This document shows, piece by piece, positions 28,176 through 37,013 of a stretch of 64,000 nucleotides of DNA. Positions within the stretch are counted from its first letter, which is position 1. Every line of letters begins with the position of its first letter. Source of the DNA: Paenibacillus sanguinis 2301083 = DSM 16941 (GTDB lineage Bacteria > Bacillota > Bacilli > Paenibacillales > Paenibacillaceae); contig NZ_KB895383.1 in NCBI RefSeq assembly GCF_000374825.1, forward strand, positions 1 through 64,000, written 5' to 3'. The notes beneath the pieces were generated by a model. That model did no database searches and was not told where the DNA came from. It saw only the letters and a list, made by a program, of their open reading frames with translations. The position numbers and the translations under genes were made by a program.

Positions 28176-29456
28176 ATGGATACTATTCGTTACGATGCGT
28201 TGCAAGAGACGCTTTATTATGAAACGATGGATAACGGTTTGCAGGTTTTTGTACTGCCCAAACCCGGCTTCCAAAAAATATATGCTACGTTTTCCACGAA
28301 ATATGGTTCTATTGATAACCATTTTCGTGTAGAAGGTGAAAAAGACATTGCAGTCCCGGACGGTATCGCTCATTTCTTGGAGCACAAAATGTTTGAAGAG
28401 CCAGAAGGCGATATTTTTGCTACCTTTGCTTCCCAAGGAGCTTCGGCTAATGCGTTTACAAGCTTTGACCAGACGGTGTACCTGTTCTCAGCTACAGACA
28501 ACATTCCGGCTAATCTGGAGACATTAATTAATTTTGTCCAACATCCTTACTTCACAGATGAAAATGTGGAAAAGGAAAAAGGCATCATTGGCCAGGAGAT
28601 TGGCATGTACCGCGATAATCCGGATTGGCGAGTTTATTTTGGCTTGATTGAAGCGATGTACAAGGTCCATCCGGTACACATCGATATCGCCGGAACGGTA
28701 GAATCGATCACCACGATTACCAAAGAAACCTTGTATACGTGTTACAACGCCTTTTACCATCCCAGCAATATGCTGTTGTTCGTTGTAGGAGGTGTTCAGC
28801 CAGAGGAAGTGTTCGCCTTGGTGCGCCGCAATCAAGCGGCGAAGAAATATGAGCCGCAGGGTGCCATCGATCGGTTGTTTGATGATGAGCCTCAGGAGGT
28901 TTCAGAGAAACGGCGGGAATCGCGTTTGCCTGTATCACTGCCAAAATGCTTGTTCGGCTTTAAGGAAACCCGTCTAGGCTTAAGCGGGGAGGAATTGCTG
29001 CGTCGGGATTTGACGACCAAGCTAGCGCTGGATTTGTTATTTGGCTCCAGCACAAAGCTGTATCAAAAGCTTTATGATGCAGATCTGATCTCGGATAGCT
29101 TTGGTCATGAATACAATAGCAACCCCAATTATGCTTTCTCAGCGATTGGTGGGGATACAAAGGACCCGGACCGCTTGCTTGCTGTTATCCGCGAGGAGGC
29201 AGAGGCCCTGTTATCCACCGGCTTTAAGCAGGAGGATTTCGAACGGGCGCGCAAGAAGAAAATTGGCGGTTACCTGCGTATGTTGAACTCGCCGGAGAAC
29301 ATTGCCCATGAGTTTACCCGTTATCGGTTCCGGGGCGGAGATTTATTTGCAGTATTGCCGCTGTATGAGTCGTTGACGCTGGATGAAGTGAATACCCGGC
29401 TGCGCGAGCATATGGATTGGGAGCAATTAGCCGTATCTCTCGTGGTGAGCCCATAG
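28176..29456 (+). CDS. ymfH: M16 zinc peptidase YmfH (EF-P 5-aminopentanol modification-associated)
   Basis: The catalytic-type partner of YmfF, 426 residues. The inverted zinc motif is in GIAHFLEHKMFEEPEGD (HFLEH), with the third-ligand region EKEKGIIGQEIGMYRDNPDW. The C-terminal half has the R/Y-type substrate pocket block FGSSTKLYQKLYDADLISDSF. ATG 28176 follows GGAGGAG, 4 bases after the ymfF stop. ymfI begins immediately after its stop codon. Confidence 0.93.
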   Translation: MDTIRYDALQETLYYETMDNGLQVFVLPKPGFQKIYATFSTKYGSIDNHFRVEGEKDIAVPDGIAHFLEHKMFEEPEGDIFATFASQGASANAFTSFDQTVYLFSATDNIPANLETLINFVQHPYFTDENVEKEKGIIGQEIGMYRDNPDWRVYFGLIEAMYKVHPVHIDIAGTVESITTITKETLYTCYNAFYHPSNMLLFVVGGVQPEEVFALVRRNQAAKKYEPQGAIDRLFDDEPQEVSEKRRESRLPVSLPKCLFGFKETRLGLSGEELLRRDLTTKLALDLLFGSSTKLYQKLYDADLISDSFGHEYNSNPNYAFSAIGGDTKDPDRLLAVIREEAEALLSTGFKQEDFERARKKKIGGYLRMLNSPENIAHEFTRYRFRGGDLFAVLPLYESLTLDEVNTRLREHMDWEQLAVSLVVSP

Positions 29457-30224
29457 ATGACACAATTGCATGGGGGAGGGAAAAAGTTTACCGATATGAC
29501 CGTGCTGATTACCGGGGCAAGCCGGGGAATTGGAGCCGAGGTCGCTCTGAGGTTTGCCTCTGTAGGCATGAATGTGGTCATTCATTACATGAATTCTCAC
29601 GAGGCTGCCAATGAGGTTGCCCGTAAATGTCTTGAGCTGGGGGCCAAGGCTTACACTATGGCGGCTGACCTGAGAAGCAAGGAAGAGATTGTTCGAATGA
29701 AGAAACGATTGGATCATTTTGGGCTATATCCTGATATTCTGGTGAATAATGCAGGGATATCTCATTATGGTCTGCTTTCGGATGTAACCGAAGAGGAATG
29801 GGACGATATAATGAACGTAAATTTAAAAAGTGTCTTCCTGTGTACCCAACTATTCATGCCATATATGATTAATCAACGTTTCGGGCGAATCATCAACGTT
29901 TCTTCCATTTGGGGGATCTCCGGAGGGTCCTGTGAGGTGGTCTATTCGGCAGCCAAGGGGGGAGTTAATGCCTTTACAAAAGCATTGGCCAAGGAGCTTG
30001 CTCCTTCAGAGGTGACTGTCAATGCCATAGCCCCGGGTCCGGTAAAAACCGATATGATGGTAAGATTTGACCCGGAGGAACTGCGGCAACTGGAAGAGGA
30101 AATTCCGGCCGGCCGCCTAGGCTCACCGGAGGAGATATCGTCGCTCGTTTATTTCCTGGCTCTGCCGGAATCAGGTTATATTACCGGTCAAATCATCAGC
30201 CCCAATGGGGGATGGCTCACTTAA
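29457..30224 (+). CDS. ymfI: Elongation factor P 5-aminopentanone reductase YmfI (SDR family)
   Basis: A short-chain dehydrogenase of 255 residues; B. subtilis YmfI is reported to reduce the 5-aminopentanone group on EF-P. Seen are the cofactor motif TGASRGIG, NNAGIS, the catalytic serine in INVSSIWG and the YSAAK catalytic tyrosine/lysine. The ATG at 29457 abuts the ymfH stop but lacks a clear ribosome site; ATG 29496 (just before VLITGASRG) is an alternative, about 15 bases after GGGAGGG. Annotation as a 3-oxoacyl-ACP reductase would be the generic call. Confidence 0.85.
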   Translation: MTQLHGGGKKFTDMTVLITGASRGIGAEVALRFASVGMNVVIHYMNSHEAANEVARKCLELGAKAYTMAADLRSKEEIVRMKKRLDHFGLYPDILVNNAGISHYGLLSDVTEEEWDDIMNVNLKSVFLCTQLFMPYMINQRFGRIINVSSIWGISGGSCEVVYSAAKGGVNAFTKALAKELAPSEVTVNAIAPGPVKTDMMVRFDPEELRQLEEEIPAGRLGSPEEISSLVYFLALPESGYITGQIISPNGGWLT

Positions 30225-30357
30225 AGCGGTTGTTCAAAAAAAGCCGCCTGAGGCAAATGTTACAAGGGTTTTGGTGGTTCTACACCGCATAAAACCGCTG
30301 TTAATTTCGCATATTACAACTGTTGAGCTTAAATCGTCAACCAAAGGAGGATTTATC

Positions 30358-30612
30358 ATGTCAACAGTACTCAAAAATTTTGATAGCTGGAAGAAATTCC
30401 TTGGAGAGCGCGTGGAGGATGCTGAAAAGGTAGGCATTAGCGATGAGACTATCACTAATTTGGCCTACGAAATCGGGAGCTTTCTGGATCACAAGGTGGA
30501 TCCGCAGAATGAATCCAACCGTGCAATCAAGGAAATTTGGGATGTGGGTACCGAGGAAGAGCGGAAAACCATTGCCCGTTTGATGGTCAAGTTGGCCAAG
30601 AAAAACGCATAG
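30358..30612 (+). CDS. ymfJ: DUF3243 family protein YmfJ
   Basis: An 84-residue protein of unknown function, conserved after ymfI in Bacillus and Paenibacillus. It is helical, with LKNFDSWKKFLGERVEDAEKVG and NRAIKEIWDVGTEEERKTIARLMVKL. ATG 30358 follows AAAGGAGG by 7 bases; upstream in-frame starts lack such a site. The 133 bases before it start with TTCAAAAAAAGCCG, weakly like a repeat end. A terminator follows at once. Confidence 0.9.
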   Translation: MSTVLKNFDSWKKFLGERVEDAEKVGISDETITNLAYEIGSFLDHKVDPQNESNRAIKEIWDVGTEEERKTIARLMVKLAKKNA

Positions 30613-30621
30613 ATGGCCCCT

Positions 30622-30650
30622 TGAAAAGCTCCCGATCTGGGAGCTTTTCA
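30622..30650 (+). terminator. Terminator after ymfJ
   Basis: TGAAAAGCTCCC pairs with GGGAGCTTTTCA around GATCT; the T run is inside the right arm. It is symmetrical enough to act both ways. Confidence 0.75.
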
Positions 30651-30833
30651 CCCATTTATCCTATTGGCTTGCCTTTCATTTTCATTTTATATATCATAAA
30701 ACACATATGAACATGCACGTTAAATATATTCTCTAAAAAGATCCACCAGGTTTAGGGATTTTTTGACAAACAGGCAGGAATTAAGACCTAATTTGTCGAA
30801 TGGTGTATGAGCGACTGAAGAAGGTGCTTGGCA

Positions 30834-31601
30834 ATGACGCAGAAACAATGGTATTTAGAGTATACAATACATAAAAATCGCCCGGGACTTTTGGGGGATA
30901 TTGCCTCTATGCTGGGGATGCTGGAGATTAATATTTTGACGATCAACGGTGTAGAAGGCAAAACGCGGGGGCTGTTATTGGAAAGCGACGATGATGGAAA
31001 AATCGAGCAAGTCAGCAAAATTTTGAGCAAGGTGGATAGCATCACAGTAACCGCCCTACGCAATCCGCGGCTTGTTGATTTGCTGGCCGTTCGGCATGGC
31101 CGCTATATCGAGCGCGATTCCGATGACCGCAAGACGTTTCGGTTCACGAGGGATGAACTTGGTATTTTGGTTGATTTTCTCGGCGAATTGTTCAAGAGGG
31201 AAGGGCATCAGGTGATCGGGCTTCGGGGAATGCCGCGGGTTGGCAAGACGGAGTCGATTATAGCCGGTAGCGTTTGCGCAATGAAGCGGTGGACCTTTGT
31301 CTCTTCAACATTGCTAAGACAAACAGTGCGAAGCCAGCTATCCGAGGATGAGGTTAATCCCCATAACGTATTTATCATCGATGGGATCATCAGTACCTTG
31401 CGCTCCAACGAAAAGCACTATCAATTGCTTCAGGATTTAATGGCTATGCCATCTACCAAGGTGATTGAACACCCCGATGTTTTTGTGAAAGAATCGGAGT
31501 ATAGTTATGATAACTTTGATATAATTATTGAATTGCGTAACAATCCAGAGGAGCAGATCGTTTACGATACGTTTAAGACAATTTATACAGACGATGTGTA
31601 A
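30834..31601 (+). CDS. ymfK: DUF3388 family protein YmfK
   Basis: A 255-residue conserved protein of unknown function. The N-terminal third resembles an ACT-like regulatory fold (LEYTIHKNRPGLLGDIASML, then INILTINGVEGKTRG). The C-terminal part contains GMPRVGKTES near residue 130, which fits a P-loop (GxxxxGKT), followed by VFIIDGIISTL as a possible Walker B. ATG 30834 is chosen because GAAGAAGGTG ends 8 bases before it; TTG 30828 leaves only 2 bases. It lies between ymfJ and ymfM as in B. subtilis. Confidence 0.88.
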   Translation: MTQKQWYLEYTIHKNRPGLLGDIASMLGMLEINILTINGVEGKTRGLLLESDDDGKIEQVSKILSKVDSITVTALRNPRLVDLLAVRHGRYIERDSDDRKTFRFTRDELGILVDFLGELFKREGHQVIGLRGMPRVGKTESIIAGSVCAMKRWTFVSSTLLRQTVRSQLSEDEVNPHNVFIIDGIISTLRSNEKHYQLLQDLMAMPSTKVIEHPDVFVKESEYSYDNFDIIIELRNNPEEQIVYDTFKTIYTDDV

Positions 31602-31641
31602 TGACATACTAAATATAACTTGATTGCAGGAGGTGATGGCC

Positions 31642-32649
31642 GTGTCGGATTTGGGGCAACAGTTACGGGAAGCTCGTCTTGCCCGTGGTTTGTCGCTTGA
31701 TGATGTACAGGAAATGACGAAAATTCGCAAACGCTATTTAGAAGCCATCGAATCGGGTGATTACAAGGTGCTGCCGGGTAGTTTCTATGTCCGGGCATTT
31801 ATTAAAACATACGCGGAAACGGTTGGTGTAGATGCAGATGAACTACTGGCTGAACACCGCCAGCATGTTCCCGATGCGACTCCCGAGGCGACCATGGAGC
31901 CGGTGATCCAGAAGCGCCGGAGCCGTCAGCATTCAGAGCGTAATTCAAAATGGCTGTCTACAACGCTGATGTGGTCCTTCGCTATTTTGATTCTTGTCGT
32001 CATCTATATGTATTTTACCTTATGGGGCAATCCGGGCCGGAATGCGGACGGACCTGAGCCAGATCCTACACCGGTGACTGAAGGTAAAGCGCCTGAAAGC
32101 AATAACGACAGCGACCAGGGGAATACAGGAAATTTGCCGGCGGATGGGGATGCCGTAGGCGGCAACAACGGCACGGAGAATGGAAGCGGGAACGATGCGG
32201 GTACAAATGCAGGAACGGATCTGAACAATGAAGAGAACGCAACAAATGAGCCTGGAGATGGTACAACAGGTGAGTTGACGCTTGTGCCGGACGGTAAACA
32301 GGGAAGCACAACCAAATATAAGGTGCAAAATGCTGGAAATACACCTGCGATGGTTACTATTACAGCAACCGGTGAAAGCTGGGTAGAAGTCAGAAAAGGC
32401 AGCCGAAAGGGCGAAAAGCTGTATTTTGGAGCAACGAAGGACGGCGATGTACTGACGTATGAAATTGGTCCAGAGGGCTTGTTTGTGATCTCCGGGGCTT
32501 CAAAGAATACAACGATTACAGTGGCAGGGGAAACGCTGGAGGATGGCAAAGCGACTTCAAGATTTTTGCTTAATCTCGATAACGGAGAGCCTGCTGGCGA
32601 GGATTCCGCAACGACGGAAGACGAGAGTATCGATAGTGGCGGAGAATAA
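31642..32649 (+). CDS. ymfM: RodZ-like cell-shape protein (YmfM; HTH and DUF4115 domains)
   Basis: RodZ-family proteins link MreB to the envelope during elongation. The 335-residue product has an N-terminal Xre-like HTH (LGQQLREARLARGLSLDDVQ, TKIRKRYLEAIESGDY), one membrane segment (TLMWSFAILILVVIYMYF, about residues 110-130), a long N/G/T/E-rich extracellular linker (about 135-220), and a C-terminal DUF4115 beta domain (VTITATGESWVEVRKGSRKG). GTG 31642 has GGAGG 8 bases upstream; ATG 31636 would leave only 2. Confidence 0.92.
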   Translation: MSDLGQQLREARLARGLSLDDVQEMTKIRKRYLEAIESGDYKVLPGSFYVRAFIKTYAETVGVDADELLAEHRQHVPDATPEATMEPVIQKRRSRQHSERNSKWLSTTLMWSFAILILVVIYMYFTLWGNPGRNADGPEPDPTPVTEGKAPESNNDSDQGNTGNLPADGDAVGGNNGTENGSGNDAGTNAGTDLNNEENATNEPGDGTTGELTLVPDGKQGSTTKYKVQNAGNTPAMVTITATGESWVEVRKGSRKGEKLYFGATKDGDVLTYEIGPEGLFVISGASKNTTITVAGETLEDGKATSRFLLNLDNGEPAGEDSATTEDESIDSGGE

Positions 32650-32696
32650 TATGAATCGATATACGCCGGATGTGATTAGAAAAGGATGGGTGAAGA

Positions 32697-33188
32697 ATGG
32701 CTTCGGAAAGTGCCTTTGATATTGTCTCTAAAATGGATATGCAAGAATTAACTAACGCCATTGATCAAACGGAACGGGAGATTGCCAACCGCTTTGACTT
32801 CAAGGGAAGCAAAAGTGAGCTTAAGGTGGAGAAAGATGTGCTCGTTGTTGTCTCCGATGACGAGTACAAGCTGAGCGCTGTCATTGATATTTTGCAATCG
32901 AAGATGATCAAGCGAGGATTGCCCATCAAGAACTTGGACTATGGCAAGGTAGAGCCTGCTTCCCTTGGAACAGTCCGTCAGCGCATCAACCTGAAGCAAG
33001 GCATCGATCAGGAAAACGCCAAGAAAATTAACGTCTTAATTCGCGATTCCAAGCTAAAGGTGAAGAGCCAAATCCAGGGTGATCAAATTCGAGTTACGGG
33101 TAAAAGTAAGGATGATCTGCAGCAAGTGATGCAAATGTTGCGCAAGGCGGATTTGACGGTAGATTTGCAATTTACTAACTTTAAATAA
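32697..33188 (+). CDS. yajQ: YajQ family nucleotide-binding protein
   Basis: A 163-residue UPF0234/YajQ protein; some members bind cyclic di-GMP or GTP. Two ferredoxin-like repeats are visible: [19 protein letters not shown] and [10 protein letters not shown] in the first, [20 protein letters not shown] and the closing LQFTNFK in the second. ATG 32697 follows AAAGGATGGGTGAAGA. It lies between ymfM and rimO, a Paenibacillus-like insertion relative to B. subtilis. A terminator-like hairpin follows. Confidence 0.93.
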   Translation: MASESAFDIVSKMDMQELTNAIDQTEREIANRFDFKGSKSELKVEKDVLVVVSDDEYKLSAVIDILQSKMIKRGLPIKNLDYGKVEPASLGTVRQRINLKQGIDQENAKKINVLIRDSKLKVKSQIQGDQIRVTGKSKDDLQQVMQMLRKADLTVDLQFTNFK

Positions 33189-33202
33189 TTGTTATGATGG
33201 TC

Positions 33203-33233
33203 TCTTGCAGTCCTTGACGGGCTGCGGGAGGCC
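33203..33233 (+). terminator. Terminator-like hairpin after yajQ
   Basis: TCTTGCAGTCC pairs with GGGCTGCGGGA (including G-U pairs) around TTGAC, followed by GGCCCTTTTCA. Moderate strength. Confidence 0.55.
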
Positions 33234-33345
33234 CTTTTCATATTTTTGACAGCCAATGCAATGGAATATTATACTTGTATAGGTTGTTAAAATCCTTGCT
33301 AGAGTAGGATGAATGGGGCTCGAAATACGATGGAGGACAAGACAG

Positions 33346-34674
33346 ATGACTGAAAAAGTAAAAATCGTGACACTTGGCTGCGAGAAAAATCTGGTCGACT
33401 CGGAGATTATGTCCGGATTGATTGATCAACGTGGTTATTCCCTGGTAGATGACCAGGAAGACGCGACCGTTATCATTGTCAACACGTGCGGATTCATCGA
33501 TGCGGCCAAAGAGGAATCGGTAAATACGATTTTGGAGATGGCCGAGCTTAAGGATACCGGCAGACTTAAGGCGCTCATTGTCTCTGGCTGTCTGACGCAA
33601 CGGTACAAGCAGGCCCTCATGGAGGAAATGCCGGAAATCGATGGAATTGTCGGAACAGGGGATTTTCATCATATCAACCGGATTGTGGACGAGGCGTTGA
33701 AGGGTAAGCAGCCGGCTCTTGTTGGTAATCCCGTCTTTAACTACGAACAGGCGCTGCCCCGCAAGCTGACAACGGCACGCTATACGGCATATGTGAAAAT
33801 TGCTGAAGGATGCGATAACAGTTGTACCTTCTGCAGCATCCCGATGATGCGCGGGAATTTTCGCAGTCGGTCCATGGAATCCATCCTTGAAGAAGTCAAG
33901 AACATGGCTGATCAAGGGGTCAAGGAAATCAGCCTTATTGCTCAGGATTCCACGAATTATGGGACGGATTTGTACGGTGAATTCAAATTGCCGGAGCTGA
34001 TGGATAAGGTTAGCGAGGTAGATGGGATTGCCTGGGTGCGTTTGCACTATGCATATCCTGGTTTCTTTACCGATGAACTCATCGAGGTTATGGCCCGCAA
34101 TCCGAAGATTTGCAAATACGTGGACTTGCCGTTGCAGCATAGCGAAGATGCCATTCTGAAGAGAATGCGCCGTCCGGGACGGAACCGCGATGCCCGCGAA
34201 CTGATTCATAAAATCCGGGAGCGTATTCCTAACGTTTCCTTACGTACTTCCTTAATCGTTGGATTTCCAGGCGAAACTGAAGAGGATTTCCAGCGGTTGA
34301 GCGAGTTTGTAAAAGAGATCAAGTTTGACCGGCTAGGGGTTTTTACTTACTCCAAGGAAGAAGACACGCCAGCTTCTCGTTTGCCAAATCAAATAGACGA
34401 AGAAGTTAAGGAATGGCGAGCCAACACTTTAATGGAAATACAACGCGAAGTAGCCAATGCCGAGAGCGGCAAGTATATCGGTCAAGTGCTAGATGTGTTG
34501 GTTGAACGTTATGATGGACGCAGCGACATTTATGTGGGACGCTCCCAGTATGATGCTCCGGAAATTGATGGCGAGGTATATATTACAAATTGTAAGACTT
34601 CGATTGGCGAGTTGACGAAAGTGCGAATTACGCATGCTTATGATTATGATTTGTCCGGGGAGGCCGTTTTGTGA
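33346..34674 (+). CDS. rimO: Ribosomal protein S12 methylthiotransferase RimO
   Basis: A radical-SAM enzyme that methylthiolates an aspartate of ribosomal protein S12. The 442-residue product has the UPF0004 domain (VTLGCEKNLVDSEIM, VNTCGFIDAAKEES), the radical-SAM cluster motif CDNSCTFCSIP and a C-terminal TRAM domain (VLVERYDGRSDIYVGRSQYDAPEIDG region). RimO rather than MiaB is indicated by the LGCEKNLVDSE start and the DSTNYGTDLYG motif; MiaB is separate at 58586. ATG 33346 follows GGAGGA by 9 bases. It overlaps pgsA by 4 bases. Confidence 0.95.
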   Translation: MTEKVKIVTLGCEKNLVDSEIMSGLIDQRGYSLVDDQEDATVIIVNTCGFIDAAKEESVNTILEMAELKDTGRLKALIVSGCLTQRYKQALMEEMPEIDGIVGTGDFHHINRIVDEALKGKQPALVGNPVFNYEQALPRKLTTARYTAYVKIAEGCDNSCTFCSIPMMRGNFRSRSMESILEEVKNMADQGVKEISLIAQDSTNYGTDLYGEFKLPELMDKVSEVDGIAWVRLHYAYPGFFTDELIEVMARNPKICKYVDLPLQHSEDAILKRMRRPGRNRDARELIHKIRERIPNVSLRTSLIVGFPGETEEDFQRLSEFVKEIKFDRLGVFTYSKEEDTPASRLPNQIDEEVKEWRANTLMEIQREVANAESGKYIGQVLDVLVERYDGRSDIYVGRSQYDAPEIDGEVYITNCKTSIGELTKVRITHAYDYDLSGEAVL

Positions 34675-35258
34675 ATTTGCCCAATCGCATTACATTAACA
34701 CGTATTTTTATGATTCCAGTAATGCTGGTGTTCCTGCTGGTGGATGCTGGCTGGCTCTCTTACGAGCTTGCTCTGGGCGCTTATTCCTTGCCGGTGCATC
34801 AGCTAATTGCTGCTATTTTGTTCATTATAGCCGCAAGTACCGATGGCATTGATGGCTATATTGCCCGCAAATACAATCTGGTGACCAATCTCGGCAAGCT
34901 GCTTGATCCGCTGGCGGATAAGCTGTTGGTAGCTACGGTACTGATTGGTCTTGTTGCGATGGGGAAATGCGATCCCTGGATTGCGGCTATTATTATTAGC
35001 CGTGAATTTGCCGTTACCGGCCTGCGTGAGGTTGCACTGCTGGCTGGTTCGGTCATTGCCGCCAGCAAATGGGGAAAGGCAAAGACGGTTACGCAAATTA
35101 TTGCCATCTCCGCATTGCTGCTGAACAACTTCCCCTTCCAGTGGTTATCGATCCCTTTTGATGAGATTGCCATGTGGTTGGCCGCTGTCATTACGCTGTA
35201 TTCGGGGATTGATTACTTTGTGAAGAACAAAAGTGTGCTTTCTTTTTCCAAAGCGTAA
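34671..35258 (+). CDS. pgsA: CDP-diacylglycerol-glycerol-3-phosphate 3-phosphatidyltransferase
   Basis: Membrane enzyme making phosphatidylglycerol phosphate, the committed step to PG and cardiolipin. The 195-residue product has the CDP-alcohol phosphotransferase signature (TDGIDGYIARKYNL, then GKLLDPLADKL: DG-x2-AR-x8-G-x3-D-x3-D) and about five membrane helices. The start is GTG 34671, overlapping the rimO stop, with GGGGAGG upstream. Gene order pgsA-cinA-recA matches Bacillus. Confidence 0.95.
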   Translation: MNLPNRITLTRIFMIPVMLVFLLVDAGWLSYELALGAYSLPVHQLIAAILFIIAASTDGIDGYIARKYNLVTNLGKLLDPLADKLLVATVLIGLVAMGKCDPWIAAIIISREFAVTGLREVALLAGSVIAASKWGKAKTVTQIIAISALLLNNFPFQWLSIPFDEIAMWLAAVITLYSGIDYFVKNKSVLSFSKA

Positions 35259-35299
35259 TCCGGGACAAGCCGGAAACGATCAGAGGGGGCTTATTGAAG

Positions 35300-36550
35300 A
35301 TGAAAGCGGAAATTATTGCGGTGGGAACAGAACTGCTGCTGGGCCAGATTGTCAATTCTAATGCACAGTATCTCTCTCAGGAGCTGGCTGCTCTAGGAAT
35401 TGATGTGTATTTTCAAACGGTGGTGGGCGATAATATGAGCCGACTTGCTCATGCTGTGGAGACGGCGGCAGGCCGGGCGGATGTATTAATATTTACCGGA
35501 GGGATCGGTCCTACCCAGGATGATCTGACCAAAGAAGCGTTAGCGGGTGTGCTAGGGCGTTCATTGTATGAGGATGCCGAGGCCATGGATAACGTGGAGC
35601 GTTTTTTTCAAGGACGTGGTGTTCCTATGACAGAGAACAATCGGCGTCAAGCGCTGGCGATTGAAGGGGGAACGCCGCTGCCTAACGAGACAGGCCTGGC
35701 GGTAGGGAATGCCATCGAGCAGGATGGCAAGTTCTACATTGTGCTTCCGGGTCCGCCGAAGGAAATGAAGCCGATGTTCGAGCGCCAGGCAAAGCCCTGG
35801 ATTTTAGAGCGTGTATTGACCGGAGAGCAGCCAATTTATTCGAAGATGCTGAAGTTCGCCGGGATTGGAGAATCGGCTCTGGAGACCAAGCTGCTTGACT
35901 TGATTCAAGAGCAGAGCGATCCAACGGTCGCCCCCTATGCGAAGGAAGGCGAAGTTACGATTCGTATATCGACAAAAGCAACGGATGAACAGGCGGCCAT
36001 GCATAAGCTGGATATCGTAGAACGAGAGATCGCCTCACGCTTGCCGGAGCATTTGTATGCCAACGTAGATGTGCCTATCGAGCAGGTTATTCTTGATACT
36101 ATGAAGGAGCGGGGCTTGACGCTGAGCGCAGCGGAGAGCTGCACCGGGGGCCTGCTTATGGAGATGTTCACAGCCTTGCCCGGCAGCTCTGCTGTATTCC
36201 AGGGAGGTATCGTTTGTTATTCCAATGCCCTCAAGGAGAAGCTGCTGGGTGTTCCCCATGAGCTGTTAGAGGGAGAAGCTGCTCCCGGCGCGGTGAGTAT
36301 GGAAACGGCCAAGGTATTGGCTGAACAGGTTCGTCTTACGGCAGACACTGATTTCGGGCTCTCCATCACCGGTGTTGCCGGTCCGGGTCAATCGGAGCGT
36401 AAGCCTGCCGGTCTTGTCTATGTTGCCATTGCAAGACAGGCTGCTGACACGGAGGTATTTGAACTTAACATTAAAGGAAACCGTGATGCCGTACGCCTGC
36501 GTTCGGTCAAGACGTTGCTGTATCGGCTGTGGCGCGCCCTTCAGGAATAG
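35300..36550 (+). CDS. cinA: Competence/damage-inducible protein CinA
   Basis: A 416-residue CinA-type protein with an N-terminal MoaB/COG1058 nucleotide-binding domain (AEIIAVGTELLLGQIVNSNA, TGGIGPTQDDLTKEAL) and a C-terminal NMN deamidase-like domain (LSAAESCTGGLLMEMFT, SITGVAGPGQ). Known roles include NMN/ADP-ribose turnover and RecA-linked DNA uptake. ATG 35300 is preferred because AGAGGGGG is 10 bases away; TTG 35294 leaves 4. It lies next to recA as in most Bacillota; a terminator separates them. Confidence 0.95.
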   Translation: MKAEIIAVGTELLLGQIVNSNAQYLSQELAALGIDVYFQTVVGDNMSRLAHAVETAAGRADVLIFTGGIGPTQDDLTKEALAGVLGRSLYEDAEAMDNVERFFQGRGVPMTENNRRQALAIEGGTPLPNETGLAVGNAIEQDGKFYIVLPGPPKEMKPMFERQAKPWILERVLTGEQPIYSKMLKFAGIGESALETKLLDLIQEQSDPTVAPYAKEGEVTIRISTKATDEQAAMHKLDIVEREIASRLPEHLYANVDVPIEQVILDTMKERGLTLSAAESCTGGLLMEMFTALPGSSAVFQGGIVCYSNALKEKLLGVPHELLEGEAAPGAVSMETAKVLAEQVRLTADTDFGLSITGVAGPGQSERKPAGLVYVAIARQAADTEVFELNIKGNRDAVRLRSVKTLLYRLWRALQE

Positions 36551-36641
36551 GTTATCATGCCAAACAGAGATCGCCGTTAGCTCGTCAGCCAGCTCCCAGC
36601 CTTGACGTTTTTGCGGATATTCACCTATAATCAGGGTACGG

Positions 36642-36686
36642 AAGAACCGTGGCAAACTGACTCAGTTGTGCTGCGGTTCTTTTTTA
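36642..36686 (+). terminator. Terminator after cinA
   Basis: AAGAACCG pairs with CGGTTCTT (36674-36681), with inner pairs GC/GC and AACTG/CAGTT, then a T tract. Confidence 0.88.
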
Positions 36687-36736
36687 TTTGGATTAACTAA
36701 AGAAGGAAAATAAGCGACTGAGTCCTTACGAAGAAA

Positions 36737-36884
36737 GGGGGCTAAGTCTCGAAAAGGAGTGGTTGCACCGGAAGGTCATGCCGGTTGAGATATGTGGTGA
36801 ACAATCAACTCCATGCTGACATGGGAATACAAGCATAGGTTGGAGCTTGTATCGGTGGCATCCCGTAATTGTTGAGCATACCCC
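36737..36884 (+). other. Structured non-coding stretch upstream of recA
   Basis: No gene is evident in 36687-36890, but several stems are: GGGG (36738-36741) with CCCC (36881-36884) as a possible closing stem, GGAGT/ACTCC (36756-36760/36808-36812), ACCGG/CCGGT inside it, CCATG-CTGA-CATGG (36811-36824) and ATACAAGC/GCTTGTAT (36827-36834/36845-36852). Some of these exclude each other, as in a switching RNA. It lies before the recA promoter, so it would belong to a separate upstream transcript. No known riboswitch class is recognised. Confidence 0.4.
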
Positions 36885-36897
36885 AAGAAAAAAAATA

Positions 36898-36911
36898 CGA
36901 ATATATGTTCG
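36898..36911 (+). promoter_or_regulatory. LexA (DinR) box of recA
   Basis: CGAATATATGTTCG matches the Gram-positive SOS box CGAACnnnnGTTCG with one substitution. It lies 10 bases upstream of the recA -35, indicating SOS control. Confidence 0.85.
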
Positions 36912-36921
36912 AAAAAAGTGC

Positions 36922-36950
36922 TTGGCAAACCTACCAAAACAAGGTACAAT
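36922..36950 (+). promoter_or_regulatory. recA promoter
   Basis: TTGGCA (36922-36927), 17 bases, TACAAT (36945-36950), immediately downstream of the LexA box. Confidence 0.85.
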
Positions 36951-37013
36951 TATAAACGAAAAGATGAACTAAGCGGTTATTTATTATGTATTTTATATAA
37001 GGATGTGAGCTGA

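Noticed and set aside
30226-30250. TTCAAAAAAAGCCG after ymfI as a fifth repeat copy
   Set aside because: Only the first bases of the end resemble the family; none of the internal blocks follow.
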